64,000 nt of DNA from Paguma larvata. Its lineage: Eukaryota > Chordata > Mammalia > Carnivora > Viverridae. A program made the translations under genes and the position numbers. Within the stretch, counting starts at the first letter, position 1. The number at the start of each line of letters is the position of its first letter. Where the stretch lies: the NCBI GenBank assembly GCA_030068075.1, contig CM057842.1, forward strand, positions 40,448,659 through 40,512,658. The letters are read 5' to 3'. Positions 31,386-44,149 of this stretch are shown here, piece by piece. The notes beneath the pieces were generated by a model. The model searched no databases. It saw nothing but the letters and a program-made list of their open reading frames with translations, and was not told where the DNA came from.

Positions 31386-32734
31386 AAGATGCTCATATAA
31401 AAGAGAAAATAATTCTCTCTGGCAGTAACAATATTAACCAAGTAGTTATTCAAAGATAATTCTTTAAGAATTACCCAAGATTGCAGAGAGTTTGGCTTAA
31501 AATCATTATCAAGCCTACTTCCTAGGTAGAAAATAAGCTTTTGGGACTGGGAGGGAATTATAATGAGCAAGTTCATTAGTCAGATTCTACTTATGCTCCT
31601 GTTGTAAAAATATGGCTATTTATTAGCTTAAAAAATAAATTTTCCTTTGATTGTATGCTGCAGTATATAAAAGTGAATATGGACATTAGGTACTTTGATA
31701 TGTAAGATCGATGAATCTAATCCCACTGGTAAAGCTTCTAAATTAGTGCTTGGCTAAGAATAGGTAATCAGGAAATGAAGTTATTTAAATAATGTTATTC
31801 ACACCTGTAGATCCCTGAAGACTATCACTTGCCTAATTTGAAGATCAAAGAGGTTTGCTTACTTTAGCAAGGCTGTTTTGTTTCTTCCCAACCTTTCGGG
31901 TTATAGTCTCATGACTAGAAACCTGACTTACCAGTAGAATATGGTAGGATAACCGCTGAGGGCAGAGTCGCAGTAACCAAATCTGGTAGACCGATGTATA
32001 GAGTAAGACTGAAAATATACTAGTTTACGAGGAGAGCTGTGACTGTCGAGATTCCCTAATGATGTCTCAATATTGTCTACTGGCTCATAGTCCCCATTTC
32101 CTGTGACAAGTGGAGACCTAAAAGTCAGTTGGTGAGCCTGGAATTGAACAGTGTGGGTTCCAAGATTTCAATCTTACCTAAGTTTGTAATATGTATGTCT
32201 GCCAACTCTAGGGATATACCGTCTACTGAGACTAAGCTTTTATGTCCTGGGCGTATAGTGTCATTTCCCCTCTTGGACAGTTCTTGAGGATGGTGACAGT
32301 CAATTGGTGCTTTTATAATTGCTTCTTACCGCTCTTCTGCCAGCTCTACATTCTGTCAGACATATTCTTTTCTTGGATATATTAGCACATGCCATCAAGT
32401 TACAATCAAGTCCTGCTGGCCTGAGATAGATTTACACGTTTCTTTCTTTGATCTTCGAAGGGTTGATTTTACAGTTTATTATAGTCTAACTCTGAAAGTC
32501 AATTAACTTCCTTCATTGCCAACTTCTGAGGAATACCTTATTTTGGCCCAGAAAGAAATTAAAACAGTGATCAATAATGAACAACGTCATAGTATTTAAC
32601 AAATGTGACGTCCTGTGTGCACTTAACTTTACAAATAGAATGAAAACAGGACTCTAATTTGATGCCTTTGTTATGTGCTACGAGTATTAGAGGGTATACA
32701 TAAAGAACACACAATATTTTAGGAGTCACGTTAC
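31386..32734. other. unassigned sequence, possibly LTR-derived
   Basis: No exon seen. The stretch 31800-32480 has a more balanced base composition than its surroundings and could be an old LTR, but I could not match it to a family. Confidence 0.4.
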
Positions 32735-32941
32735 TTTTTAAATTTTTTTTAATGTTTATTTTTGAGAGAAAGAGAGAGAGACAGAGTGTGAGCGGGGGAG
32801 GGGCACAGAGGAGAGAGAGAATCTGAAGCATGTTCCAGTCTCTGAGCACAGAGCCTGATGCAGCACCCGAACTCATGAATGGTGAGATCATGATCTGAGC
32901 CGAAGTTGAACGCCTAACTAACTGAGCCTCTCAAGTGCCCC
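32735..32941 (-). mobile_element. CAN-SINE, antisense
   Basis: Reverse-complement copy with T-rich tail, (GA)n, 'CACCCGAACTCATGAA' and a 'CAAGTGCCCC' end. The minus-strand frame at 32571-32891 is read through the SINE head. Confidence 0.93.
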
Positions 32942-33399
32942 TAAGAGTTGTGTCCTTACATCAGGCAATTGGCATGCTCAGATTCAATACACATATATAA
33001 ACACAGCTATACACACATGCATCTATATTTCTTTATCATGTATCTTTATGTATATCAAGGTATTATTATGTGTAACTAATATCTGCAGTGCTAATCCCAC
33101 ATAAGATGTTTGGGTTTTTTCTAGCTTCCAACAGTGGGACACCAAGTTCCCACCGTAAATAATAAACTAACTTAATTTTTTTTTAACTAGAATCACATGA
33201 AGTAGTTTTAGAATTGCTAACTGATATCAGAACAAAAAAAAAAATCTACAAGTTAGAGTTTAATACGTGCTTAAATTATTTTTGCCTTTAACATAAAGAT
33301 GTGTAATCAAAACTAGGTCCTCCCGATTTAGTTACGTTGACTCCCTCTGCATCCCCTTGTGAGTAGTTATATTATTCACCTGAAATTTGACCTACTCTC

Positions 33400-33515
33400 A
33401 AAAACTTTTTCCAGCTGTATGGAGATATAATTGACGTAACTTTGTGTAAGTGCAAAGTGTCCAGTGTGATGGTTTGATACATGCATCTCTTGCAAAATGA
33501 TGACCCTTCAGAAAA
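33400..33515. mobile_element. L1M 3'UTR fragment
   Basis: 'CCAGCTGTATGGAGATATAATTGACG', 'GTGTAAGTGCAAAGTGTCCAG' and 'GTGATGGTTTGATACATGCAT' match the common 'ttgagatataattgacata...gatgatttgatata' L1M segment. Strand not assigned. Confidence 0.6.
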
Positions 33516-33899
33516 TGTGAACATTAAGAGAAATAGTGATAGTAATGCTATATAGAATAAAACAATTCTAGGAGTCCATAATGGTAAAAGTGAATGAATG
33601 AATGGGGTAGAATTCTCCCTTATATTAGAGCATAAACTAATAAATATACACGCAGTGAGGGAATTAGAAAATCACTATTTGGCAAGCACAAGAGTATAAA
33701 TCATTTGGGACGGGATCATTAGTTGTCAGTGAAACCACTACTGAGTATTTTAATGAGAAGCAGAATATTTTCTCCAAAGGATACCTATTAAATTCAAAGA
33801 GGAAAAAAATAGTAGCTTTATAATGGAGAAACTTGACAGATACTACCTTAGCCAAGCAAAATCACCATTAATGGTGATGTGTCTCCTAATATGATTCAC

Positions 33900-34785
33900 T
33901 GACGAGCACAAAGCATCTTTTTGAGGTATTCCTGCCAAAAGAAAAGAAAAAAATAATAGAAAAAAGAAACAACAACAACAAGGAAACACAACTGGAATCT
34001 AATCATATGACATATTCGACAAATTCAGATTAATAATAATGAATTAAGGCCCATGGTCTTCAGAAACACTAGGGTCCGAAAAAAGAAAGAAAGCCTAAAG
34101 AACTGTTCCAAATTAAAGAAAATTAAAGAGGCATGATCATAAAATGCAATGTGAGCTCTTGGGTGAAATCCTGCATAGGAAAAAAAATATTTCTTTAGCC
34201 ATAATCAGCGTTCCGGAGATAATCGAGAAGTCTGAATTTTAAATTGCTTTTGCATGATGACTATTGATTACATACTAGTCATGTTTCAATGTGAATTTCC
34301 TATGTTTAATAATTGCACTATAGTTATAGAGAAATACCTAGTTTCTAAGAAATATGCATTAAAGGGGTGGCTGGGAGGCTCAGTTGGTTAAGCAAGTTAA
34401 GCATCCTGACGCTTGATTTTGGCTCAGGTCACAATCTCAAGGTTTGTGAGTTCCAGCCTCTCTGCTGGAGCCTATTTCAGATTCTCTCTCTCCCTCTCCG
34501 TCTGCTCTTCCCCTGCTTGCACACACACTCATACACCCACTCTCTTTCTTTCTCTCTCTCTCTCTCAATAAATAAATAAGTAAATATTTAAAAAAGGAAT
34601 ATCTATGAAAAATATAGGAGTAACGTCTTATCATGTCTATATTTACTCCCAATCATATCAGAAAAATAGAAAATAAATGTGGTAAAAGATTAATATGTTG
34701 AATCTGAGTGAAAAGCATAACTCTTTTTACTAGATTGTAATATTTCTCTAAGCGTGAAACGATTTCAAAATAAAAAGTTAAAAAA
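33900..34785 (+). mobile_element. L1MC-like 3' end, sense
   Basis: 'CAGAAACACTAGGGTCCG', 'AAAGAACTGTTCCAAATTAAAG', 'AGAGGCATGATCATAAAATGCAATG' and a terminal 'GATTTCAAAATAAAAAGTT' agree with the 3' end of L1MC/L1MB-type elements. It is split by the CAN-SINE at 34364-34595. Confidence 0.6.
34364..34595 (+). mobile_element. CAN-SINE with duplicated head
   Basis: The head reads 'GGTTAAGCAAGTTAAGCATCC', a short internal duplication of the 'GTTAAGC' motif. It has a shortened body and a long (CT)n block. A TSD is only weakly visible (about 34350-34363 and 34598-34611). Confidence 0.88.
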
Positions 34786-35155
34786 GATTTTTTAAAAAGT
34801 TAAAAAATATTCTAAACCAAATATTCTGGCAACATTATTCTCAACCATATGCTATGATATTTTTCTATATGTAGAAAAAAGATCTTTTCAAAATTCTTTG
34901 CAGAGAATATATTGTGTTACATTTTGAAGATGAATTCATTGGTTTATTTTTAAGGTAGTGTTAAATAAATATTCAGTAGATGAATAAAATAATTTTGAAA
35001 TAAAGAGAGAAGGAAGAAAGAGAATGTTTTAAAACAAAGGAAGTAGAAGGTTGGAAGAAACGAGGAATGAGAGAGAGGAAATGAGAGATGGAAGAAATGG
35101 AAGAGGTTGTTGCCTAAATATTAGCCTTCTCTACCAGGTGGAGAGAATGAATACT

Positions 35156-35156
<1 letters not shown>

Positions 35157-35190
<34 letters not shown>
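35157..35190. repeat. (GT)n microsatellite
   Basis: 34-bp GT tract. The 102-codon frame across it (35051-35359) is repeat-driven and not a gene. Confidence 0.97.
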
Positions 35191-35192
<2 letters not shown>

Positions 35193-35523
35193 CAGTGAGA
35201 CACCTTTTCACTCTGAAAACATATGAATATGAGAAAGTATTAAAAGTAGGCATTCTGATGATGATCCCTTACACTAATTTTTTTTCCCACCTTTTGCAAA
35301 TACTAGTATTAGATTTTCTTCTAGCAGTTGCTGAATTTCATCTGTACAGTATTTGGTAGTCCAGGACAATATATTCTATCTGGTCTTAAATTGTTTTGAC
35401 TTTTCAAGTCCAATGACTCACTCAGCAAGGAATTTGTGGTGACAAGTCGTATTTAATCTTATTTTGCTCTCAGTTTTCCCCTCTTTTGGTGGAGAGTGAG
35501 ATTTGTTTAAAAGTGTAGATCAG

Positions 35524-35652
35524 GGGGCACTTCGGTGGCTGTGTGGGGTAAGTGCTGGGCTCTTGATCTCAGCTCAGGTCATGATCTCAGGACTGTGAGT
35601 TCAAGCCTCGTATTGGGCTCCGCACTGGGCGCGGGACCTGCTTAAAAAAAAC
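35524..35652 (+). mobile_element. older pan-carnivore-type CAN-SINE
   Basis: The body reads 'TATTGGGCTCCGCACTGGGCGCGGGACCTGCTTAAAA', which lacks the feliform 'GACAGCTC' segment and the (CT)n block. TSD aaaagtgtagatcag (35509-35523) recurs with two differences at 35653-35667. Confidence 0.88.
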
Positions 35653-35667
35653 AAAAGTTTAGGTCAG

Positions 35668-36609
35668 TACTATGTGTCAGTATCATTCTTTAGTGATCAT
35701 AAGGATTTTTTTTTTAAATCTGGTTCTTATTTCTTATACTTCTCTACTATCCATCTAAAAAATCAAGTTGTGCTTTTACTTAGGAGTAATATTCTTTTGT
35801 TAGGATCGTTCTAGGGCTTACTAACGCTAAAACCTTCATGACTTTAAAATGAAAAATTGACGCAATTTTGTTTGAACCAAAAGCCTTTTTCCTTCTAGAC
35901 ACCACTTTGCTTCTGAAAACTACTATTACTGTCTCAACATTCTTTGTGAGACTCTAAACACAAGTACACGGTTGATAGCCGAAGCAAGGGGGGTGAGCCT
36001 AAGTCACAGATTTTTTTTTTAGAGTAGTTTCCTCTTTGTCAGGATTTATATTTTCTTGAAATTTAGTGCAATAGCATAAAAAATTTTTATATCTGTTACA
36101 TAATGTATGATGGCCCATAAATCTGGACTTTATCTGGCAATGGACATGTTCAAGCACCATGGTGTAATAAATTTATCACAATGACTGACTATAACAGCCC
36201 CTCACAGTCTAAGTTCAAAGTGTGAGAGCTGTTGGAATTTCCACAGACTTTCTAAGTTCCAGCTATCCCATCTCCTTCACCTGTTTAAACAGGTAAACCT
36301 GTTGAAAAGTCAGTTAATCCATAAATGTTTGGCTCGCTCAATTCCACATAGAGCACTAGCAATCAAAAGCCCACTGCCACTGCCAAGTTTTAAAACTCCT
36401 AAATTATTTTCAAAACAATAAAACAAGTTAAAATCATTTATTTCTCAGGGAACACTGAATTAGAAGAAAATTGAGCTAAATGTTCTTTTCTGTTCTGAAT
36501 GTAGTGAACATAAGGTAAATTGGCTTCCAGTATCCTGCCCTTCTTTTCACCCAGTGTGTGGTGGGCTGGAGTCTCCAGCTGATGGGCAAGGTGTCGCAGC
36601 AATGCGTGC
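35668..36609. other. unassigned sequence, no gene seen
   Basis: AT-rich DNA with no recognised repeat. The region 36090-36300 has a balanced composition but no frame or family I can name. Confidence 0.45.
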
Positions 36610-36795
36610 GTTCCTGGGTTAAGTGTCCGACTTCAGCTCAGGCCATGATCTCACATTTCATGAGTTCAAGTCCTGCATTGGGCTCTCTGCTGTCAGTGCA
36701 GAGCCCACTTGGGATCCTCTGTTTCCTTCTCTCTCTGCCCCTCCCTTGCTGGTTCTCTCTCTCTCTCAAAAATAAATAAACTTAAAAAAAAAAGA
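36610..36795 (+). mobile_element. CAN-SINE, Fc2-like, head deleted
   Basis: 'GTTCCTGGGTTAAGTGTCCGAC' joins the first bases of the head directly to 'GGTTAAG', losing the 'TGGCTCAGTCG' part of the A box. The body is Fc2-like ('GTCAGTGCAGAGCCCACTTGGGATCCTC'). Confidence 0.88.
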
Positions 36796-37374
36796 AAGAA
36801 AAAACAAAGAACAACTCAGACTTCTCTCTAGGTCACTGGTTCAGTAAACCCAAGGAATTTCCAGAACCTTTGCCGAAACACCAAAGGAGATCATGTCTCC
36901 TTGACATGGAGATTTGAAGACGAAACCTAACAGTCCTGGACACCGTCATGAAAAGACATCCAAGCCCCATAACTGACAGGAACATATCAAGCGTAGGAGA
37001 GAACCTAGTCCTAGTGACATCATTTGCTCTCCTGGGTGTAACTTTACCTGGAGATTTTCTATTGCCTGAGTTTTCATTCATGGACGGTAGTAATTCTGCC
37101 TCTTCCCCCACACTCACATTTCTGTTTAAGTCAGTTTGGGATGGAGTTTTAAGTCTCTTCCATCAAAAGTGTCATGAATAATATACTTCCTAATTTTGTT
37201 GAGAAACAGATTGATACACTCAGGAAGGCTCTTTTAAGGCTGTTTATAAGCACATCAGAAACAGCTATCAAACAGGAGGAGGATTCTGCTTCAAAATGTC
37301 AGGGAAGACTGTCACATATATTATGACAAGGCTACTTAAGTAGTTTGGGTGAAACTCCATATTTGGTGTAAAAG

Positions 37375-37570
37375 GGCTTGAGTTTAAGCCCTTGATTCAG
37401 CACAACTGTATACAACCTTGAGCAAGTCATTTATTTTCCTAGGGCTTTAGTTTGAAAGTGGAAATGATAATTACATTCTTACCTACTTTACAGGGCTGCC
37501 ATAAGAAACAAATAGGTAATGGATATGTATGAGCTTTTAAAATTGTAGAGTGACTAAAAATAGAATTAAT
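37375..37570 (+). mobile_element. MIR SINE, sense
   Basis: 'CCTTGAGCAAGTCATTTATTTTCC', 'GTGGAAATGATAATTACATTCTTACCTACTTTACAGGG' and 'AAACAAATAGGTAATGGATATG' follow the MIR consensus order. Confidence 0.75.
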
Positions 37571-37829
37571 AATAATAATCAAGCATAATTTTCCACTTAC
37601 ATCAAGTAGGTTATTTCCATCTTTCCATCTATCTTTTTCCTTCAGATAATCTATTCAGGTTTACCATACTTTCAGAATTATTATATTTAGAACTAGAAAA
37701 ATCTCATGCAATGCATAAAGCTAACAATGAGTAGCAGTTTATTATGGAACGCTGAAAAATATTTTCATTTGAACATTTCATTTGAGATTTTTTTTACGTC
37801 TGCATATTTTGGGAAAATATACTTAAAGA

Positions 37830-38575
37830 TTAGGTGCATCCACTATGAAAAACAGTATGGAGCTTCCTCAAAATATTAAAAATAGAACTCTTATATGACT
37901 CAGTAATTCTACTTCTGGTATGTATCCAAAGAAAATGAAAACACTAATTCAAAGGGATATATGCAACTCTCTGTCCTTTGCAACATGACAAAAGCCAAGA
38001 TATAGAAACAATCTTAGTGTCCACTGATAGATGAATGGATAAGGAAGATGTCTCACACACGCACATACACACACTGGAATATTACTCAGCTATAAAAAAA
38101 ATGAAATCTTGTCATTTGCAACAACTTGGATGGACCTAGAGGCTATTGTGCTAAATGAAATAAGTCAGAGAAAGATAAATATCGTATCATTTCACTTATA
38201 TATGGAACCTAAAAAACAAAACAAAAATCATAGATACAGAAAACAGAATGATGGTTACCAGAAGGAAGAAGAATTATGAGGTGGGCAAAATGGGTGAAAG
38301 AGTTCAAGAGAAACAAACTTCCAGTTATATAATATGTAAGTCATGAGGGCAGTATGTTTAGCATGGTGGCTAGAGTCAGTAATATGGTAGAGCATGTTTG
38401 AAAGTTGCCAAGATAATAAATCCTGAAACGTTAACTTTGAACGGTGAGAAATGGAAACCAGATTTATTGTGGTGATCATTTTGCAATACAGGCAAATATT
38501 GAATCATCATGTTGTACACCTGAAACCAGAATGACATCATGTGTCAGTTACACCCCAATTTTAAAAATTTAAGAT
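37830..38575 (+). mobile_element. L1M 3' end, sense
   Basis: ORF2 C-terminal text ('CAGTAATTCTACTTCTGGTATGTATCC', 'TGATAGATGAATGGATAAGGAAGATG', 'GGAATATTACTCAGCTATAAA') is followed by an L1M 3'UTR ending 'GTTGTACACCTGAAACCAG' and 'CAGTTACACCCCAATTTTA'. It contains a short CA tract at 38053-38075. Confidence 0.8.
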
Positions 38576-38579
38576 ATTA

Positions 38580-39139
38580 ATAAATAAGAGGTGAAAGGAA
38601 ACTCTTTGACATGATGGATAGCTTAATGGCATAGGTTGTGGTAATGACCTCATTCATGGGTTTATACTTCTCTCCACACTCTTGTCTTGAATTTTGTGCC
38701 AGTTCAATCTCCATCATTTTTCAACTTGGATTCTGAATCCATTTCATGAAGTCAGTTGTGCTTCTGAGACTTTCTTTTTAGACTCTGAAAAGATAATTAG
38801 CAGTTCATGACTTTTATGAAGTATTACTGAAGCTATAATATGGTTATAATGGTGATAGAGCATGAAGGTAGAGCCATTTTGTTAGCTTCATTGGACTCCT
38901 CAGGGAGTTTCTTTGCTACTCACCTATCTCCCTCCTCATGTGACAAGCTGGGTACCATAATTAGTCTTCCCTTAGTTCCAGGTGTCAGATAACAGCAGTT
39001 AGCACAGTTTCTTTCCTGGGCCTTTTCGTCCTTTGGCCCAAATGGTAGAGAGTTGTAATGTAGCATCTCCTTTTTGCTCCAGTTTCCAAGGTCATGGGAG
39101 AAGCAAGAAAACGCAGTGGCTCCCAGCAAGGGGCCCAGG
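38580..39139. other. unassigned sequence, no gene seen
   Basis: No recognised repeat. Short overlapping frames on both strands at 38920-39230 lack domains. Confidence 0.45.
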
Positions 39140-39305
39140 CTGTTCTACTGACTCTGTCACTTGCAAATTGTGTCACTCTGGGGTGTATCCCACATTCGAA
39201 AAATGGGGATATTAAGAGTGCCTGCCTCATAGAGTATGAAGTTTACATGAGACAGTGTACACACAGCACTTGGCAGAATCACTGGTATTTATTAAACACA
39301 AAATA
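39140..39305 (+). mobile_element. MIR SINE, sense
   Basis: 'CTGTCACTTGCAAATTGTGTCACTC', 'AAAATGGGGATATTAAGAGTGCCTGCCTCATAG' and 'CACAGCACTTGGCAGAATC' follow MIR. It explains the overlapping frames here. Confidence 0.78.
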
Positions 39306-41125
39306 AATGAAATATTAGTTGCTTTTACTATTGGTTTCTCTCCCATGGTTATTGCTTTTGCACACCCTCTGGCCTGCGTACTTCAGGTAAATCATTGCAA
39401 GCAGGACTTGAGACAGCAAGACCAACACAGACCGGATCCATGAGTTTGACTGGACAGGAGAGCCCAGGGCGGCTCTTACGTTGGCTGGAGTACGGTAGAC
39501 AGGAGGGCCGAGAGGGCAGACAGCTGCTCTGTGCATGTGGAGAGGTCTGATATCAGCTCCCAGAACACCTTCAAGAGTAAAGCCAAAGGCTATCTGAGGT
39601 CCGAGTTTCTCTTCTGTCCCTGTCCAAGAAGAGACCTGTTATGATTTGATGGGCCTTTATCTCCTTGAGAGGAAAAAAAGAACCAATTAGGAATTGTCTT
39701 TGCTTATTAAAACACATTAGATATAAATAGGTATAGAACCTGGCATCCATTTGCCTGCCTGCTGTCTTCTTCCGCCGCCTATCTCCCTGTAATCATCAAA
39801 CCAGTATTCCTTGAACATTGCACTTTCACCTTGGTTTAACGGAGATTGTTGAAGAAGTAGTTTTGGCTCCATGCGGCTTTCCTAAATCCCTCTTGTATTT
39901 CCCTTGAAATATATGCAGTCAGCAGTCAAATAAATTCCTCCCGAAACCATATGGTAATGCAAGCATATGGTAAAGGGACTTTTGATTTTTTATCTGCCAA
40001 GCCTGACCTCAAACCTCAAGGTAACAGATTGCTACGTAATTTTTAATTAACTCTTCAGCCTTACAAGGATTCGTTATTTGATAAATAGATGGTTGACAGG
40101 TTACTGTGCAATATTCTCATTATGTTTTTAATCTAAGTATAGTTTTCCTTTATAACGATTTACCAAACTGAAATTAGTGCTATTTCACTTTCTAACTATT
40201 GAGTTTGATAAGAACTGCCCAGTGCATTCATTGTGCACCATATTTTAAAATATAAAAATGTATAAAAGCTACCTACAGAATGAAACTGACAAAAATAGTA
40301 TTTTCTGATATCGCTTCCTCTGTTTTTCCCTCTTCAGAGGAAAACATGGTCCTACTTATTGCAGCTTTGATAATATTTGTGTCATTCCATCATGTTATTC
40401 CATTATCTCAACTCAGCAGACTCAGTGGAATTTGAGACCAATTTGTTGAAATCTGTTTTTTTTTCTCTCTTGCTATTTCAAACCAAATGTAGATATAATG
40501 TCAAGGAATGACAGAGTTGACATTTATTAAACTATATGATACTAGAATGAACTAGTATGTCCTATATAATTTTCTTACATAAAACTAATTTTAAAATGAG
40601 CAGTTTGCAGTGGATAATTTTCATCCTGTTGAGTATAATGTCTGGAAATAGATGTGAGACTTGTTTAATTAGGGCTATGTTTTACAATGACCGTTCACTC
40701 AAGATTATACTTTTTTTAGCTATAAGATCAAAAAATGATAATTAAATTTGTAAATAGTTTTATATTTGCCAAAGACCTTTGTCTATATTGTCTAATTTTA
40801 TTTTTAAGCTTATAATAGACCCGGGAAATGGGTAAGGCAGTTGCAATTCGGACGACTGCCTCTTCTGTAGAATTTATGGAAACATGAAAAATAGAGATGT
40901 TGCTCAGAGCAGTAACTAAATTATCTGCTTTGTGAATATACATTGCCTGCCATTTACTCAGAAAAAAAAATCTGCTTGGTCAGGTTTGAATCGTACTCGT
41001 GAATTAAATATGAGATAAAGATGGCATTTCACATGGCCTTTTCAACACCAACTGAGTTTCAGTTTGGGAAAAAAATAAAATTAGATGAATTGTGTTACAA
41101 AATTCACCAAAGTCTTGTTGTATTT
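39306..41125. other. unassigned sequence, no gene seen
   Basis: The segment 39400-39640 is comparatively GC-rich. The remainder is AT-rich. No exon, promoter or repeat could be supported. Confidence 0.45.
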
Positions 41126-41142
41126 AAAGTAGTTAAAATATT

Positions 41143-41373
41143 GGGGCACCTCAGTGCCTCAGTCGGTTAAGCATCCGACTTCGACTCAGGTCATGATCTC
41201 ACAGTTCGTGAGTTCGAGCCCCGTGTCGGACTTTGTGCTGACAGCTTAGAGCCTGGAGCCTGCTTCAGATTCTGGGTCTCCATCTCTCTCTGCCTCCCTG
41301 CGCGCTCTCTATCTCTCTCTCTCTCTCTCTGTCTCTTGCTCTCTCTCAAGAATAGGTAAACATTAAAAAAAAT
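41143..41373 (+). mobile_element. CAN-SINE, young-looking
   Basis: Close to the feliform consensus ('GGTTAAGCATCCGACTTC', 'CACAGTTCGTGAGTTCGAGCC', 'CGTGTCGGACT'). It has a perfect 17-bp TSD, aaagtagttaaaatatt, at 41126-41142 and 41374-41390. The minus-strand frame here is read through the (GA)n complement. Confidence 0.97.
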
Positions 41374-41390
41374 AAAGTAGTTAAAATATT

Positions 41391-42925
41391 TAACTAGAAG
41401 TAGACTAATCAATAAAAGGTTTGGAACAAAGTACAGAAGGATATTTGTATTATCTTGACTTAGGAATGGTGTTCTTGAACAAGATGCATACTCCAGGGAA
41501 AATAATGGAAAGTCTAATTGTGTAAAAATTGTAAGATCTTGTCTGATAAAAAAAAAAATGCATCAAAAAAAGACAAGGTACACTCCAGGGAGACAATATT
41601 TGGTAACACACTGTTAAGCTGGAGGTGTAAAAGCAACACCAGGATACAATGGACGTTCAAGAAGTAAGGTTTCAGGCCAAATGGAGATTTTTAATGGAAA
41701 TACGTCAAAACCAGGGATCTGACTCTTAGTCCTCTAACCCAAACATAAAACGATCTGGGGGTGAGGAGGGAAGGGACAGAAGAAGTGTTTCTTATCTGAG
41801 ATGACATGTTGAGGGGCCGAGATATGCCTTCCCATTTCCCTCAGTGAGAAAAAGCACATTTCAGGACTAGCGAGAAGACTTGTGAATCAAGAGGAGGCCC
41901 TGCTGAGAATCCACGGCATTTGAAGGTGACAGATGTGCCTGATTTCCACCCGACACATGTCAAGGTTGAGAAACAGGCGTGGGATCTGTCACCGAGGTCA
42001 CTGTGGCCTTCGGATTAGTTTGTTCTCCCACAGTGTGTGAGGACAGTGTGTCAGGATTCATGAGTGATCAGAATCCAGGTCCTATTCTGGAAGTGAGCTG
42101 AGCGATGCTGCTTCAGGCCCTGTCCAGCAGAGAGAAAGTAGAGCTGACCTGCATTCAGTCATGTCAGAGCATGAGATCCCAACCGGCATCTCCACGTACG
42201 CCCCTGTGAAAGTCTATCTTAAATGTCTGCCAAGCAGCGAAAACTCCGCCCCATTTCATTGCAGTGACTGTCAGTTAGGACTTTTTGCATCCCCTTCCTT
42301 AACACCTTTTCTCCCTTCCCCCAAACCCAAACCCCACAGTGGCCAGAAACTAAATTTTGCCAAGCTGGAAGAGGGACGAAGCTGGGAGAGTAAAAGAAAG
42401 AATGAAAAAGCCAGCCACGTGATTCTTTCCTAACTGGAGACTCCATCCACAGTTCATACTGACAGAGATAGGATTCAACTTTAAACCAAACATGGAGTTT
42501 TGATTATCAAATGAGAAAGTGCACTTCTTAAATCTGTACTGTTTGCATCCAATCTGTATACTGTTTATGTTTTCTAAATCTATGCTATTTTTATACTATC
42601 TGTACTCTTTAAGTTGATGCTATTTGCATTACCTAAAAGGAACTAGAAACGAAGTTACCCAGTATTTTACCAGGGACAGAAGAACAAGTTTCACTGAATA
42701 AATGTAAAGAGAAAGCCAGACAGAAAGTAGTTACTTTAAAACCCCAGAGTCCTATTTATTCAACACACTGATTGCATTTATAGCATAGGTAAGGGACAAA
42801 GGAGAAAATCTGGGATTCTTAAAGACTGCCCGGAGAGTCAGGCTCCTCATTAAGAAATACAAATGGTGAGTAGAGAGGTGAAAATATGCGCAAGCCAACA
42901 AGTAACCTACCAAATGCATCTTAAA
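41391..42925. other. unassigned sequence with a degenerate short tandem repeat
   Basis: No gene supported. A 90-codon frame at 42161-42433 (plus) and a 75-codon frame on the other strand overlap but carry no domain. About five ~20-nt degenerate units related to 'AATCTGTACTGTTTGCATC' lie at 42530-42630. Confidence 0.5.
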
Positions 42926-42929
42926 ACGA

Positions 42930-43220
42930 AGGAAAATTTCTTTGGTTTATTAGATTAGCAAAAATTACTCAAAGTGGCAATATACAATGTTCATTAAATT
43001 GTACAGAATCAAATGTTCTTATGTACTAGTTATAGGAATGTAAATTGGTCTGGTCATTTTAGAGGAGAATTTAGGAGAATCCCATTTAAGTGGTTGTTCC
43101 ACTTAAGATTCCACTGTTTAGGATTCCTCTAAGATAAATCTTTATACATGTGTACCTAGAGATACTCATTTAATTCCTTGAACTAGTGTTTCAGAACTGT
43201 AAGTTCTGTGCCCAAAACTG
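42930..43220 (+). mobile_element. old L1 ORF2 C-terminal fragment, sense
   Basis: 'TTAGATTAGCAAAAATTACTCAAAGTGG' and 'ATAGGAATGTAAATTGGTCTGGTCATTTTAGAGG' match the typical L1 'tcagattggcaaaaatt...ggagtgtaaattggtacaacc' stretch. Confidence 0.65.
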
Positions 43221-43232
43221 GTAATATGTATC

Positions 43233-43720
43233 AAAGAATAAAAGACAAAGTCACAAACTCTTGTCCTCCCTGAGCTCGCTTTCTAGGGTAGAGAGACATA
43301 CGTGAAGTATAATTTTTTTTTTTTAAAGATGAATGATGTACCACTGTATAGGAGAATAGTGTTTGGGAAAATGTAGTGCAAGCTAATGGGCATTTAGTAT
43401 GCTTGCTTAGGAGCAATAAAATATTAAGTAGGATGCCTGCGAAGAGTTGATTGGGGAACAATGTGGTAATCTGGAAAAAAAGGAGATATCCTAGTAAGGT
43501 AATATCTAACACAAAAGCTGTGAGGCAGGAGTAAGTTTGGAGTGTTTGAAAAACAAAAGTACGTTTTGGAATCCAGAGTACAAAAGGAAAGGCGGGACTT
43601 TGGTAGAAAACAGTGGAAATTGGAGGTAAGAAAGAGTGTATGGGTAGAGACCATCAGAGGTGGCTCAATACAGTACGTGGGGTGGGTAGAGGTTTTCTAG
43701 TTTTCTTCTGATTGCTTTAG
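43233..43720 (-). mobile_element. L2 LINE fragment, antisense
   Basis: 'ACAAAGTCACAAACTCTTGTCCTCCCTGAGCTCGCTTTCTAG' at the start and 'GCTGTGAGGCAGGAGTAAGTTTGGAGTGTTTGAAAAACAAAAG' near 43515-43560 follow the complement of L2. Confidence 0.75.
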
Positions 43721-44149
43721 TATCTCAGCTAGAGAAAGGAGTAGGAAACAGGATCAGAGGCAGCCTGCAAGGTCCGGTTGAGGTTTGACTTCGTGAATTT
43801 CACGCGGGGCTGTTCAGCCTTGTTGTGGCCCCTCCCCAGACACGTTCGGCTGCCCAGACACAGGAAAATACGTAGAGATCTGGAGTTACTCACAGTCTTT
43901 GCCGAGTGAATAAGGTGACCTGAGACAGCACAGGGGAGGTGAGAGTGAGGATAAATGCAGAAGAAAGTATTTCAATGAGTGGCTGTGGAATGAAAACTGG
44001 GCAAGGAGTAAAGAACAGACTTCACCTGGCCCAAATGGAATGGTTGCGAGTCCCCCTGGGGTCCACAGTAGTGTTGGCCTTGGGCTATGATGGGGAGTTA
44101 GCTGGAAGGTAGGAAGCATACCAGGAGGGAGAATGCTATTTACCATATT

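Noticed and set aside
42161..42446. Two overlapping frames of 90 and 75 codons on opposite strands
   Set aside because: No recognisable domain, no splice sites of note and no transcription signal. Lengths are within chance for GC-balanced DNA.
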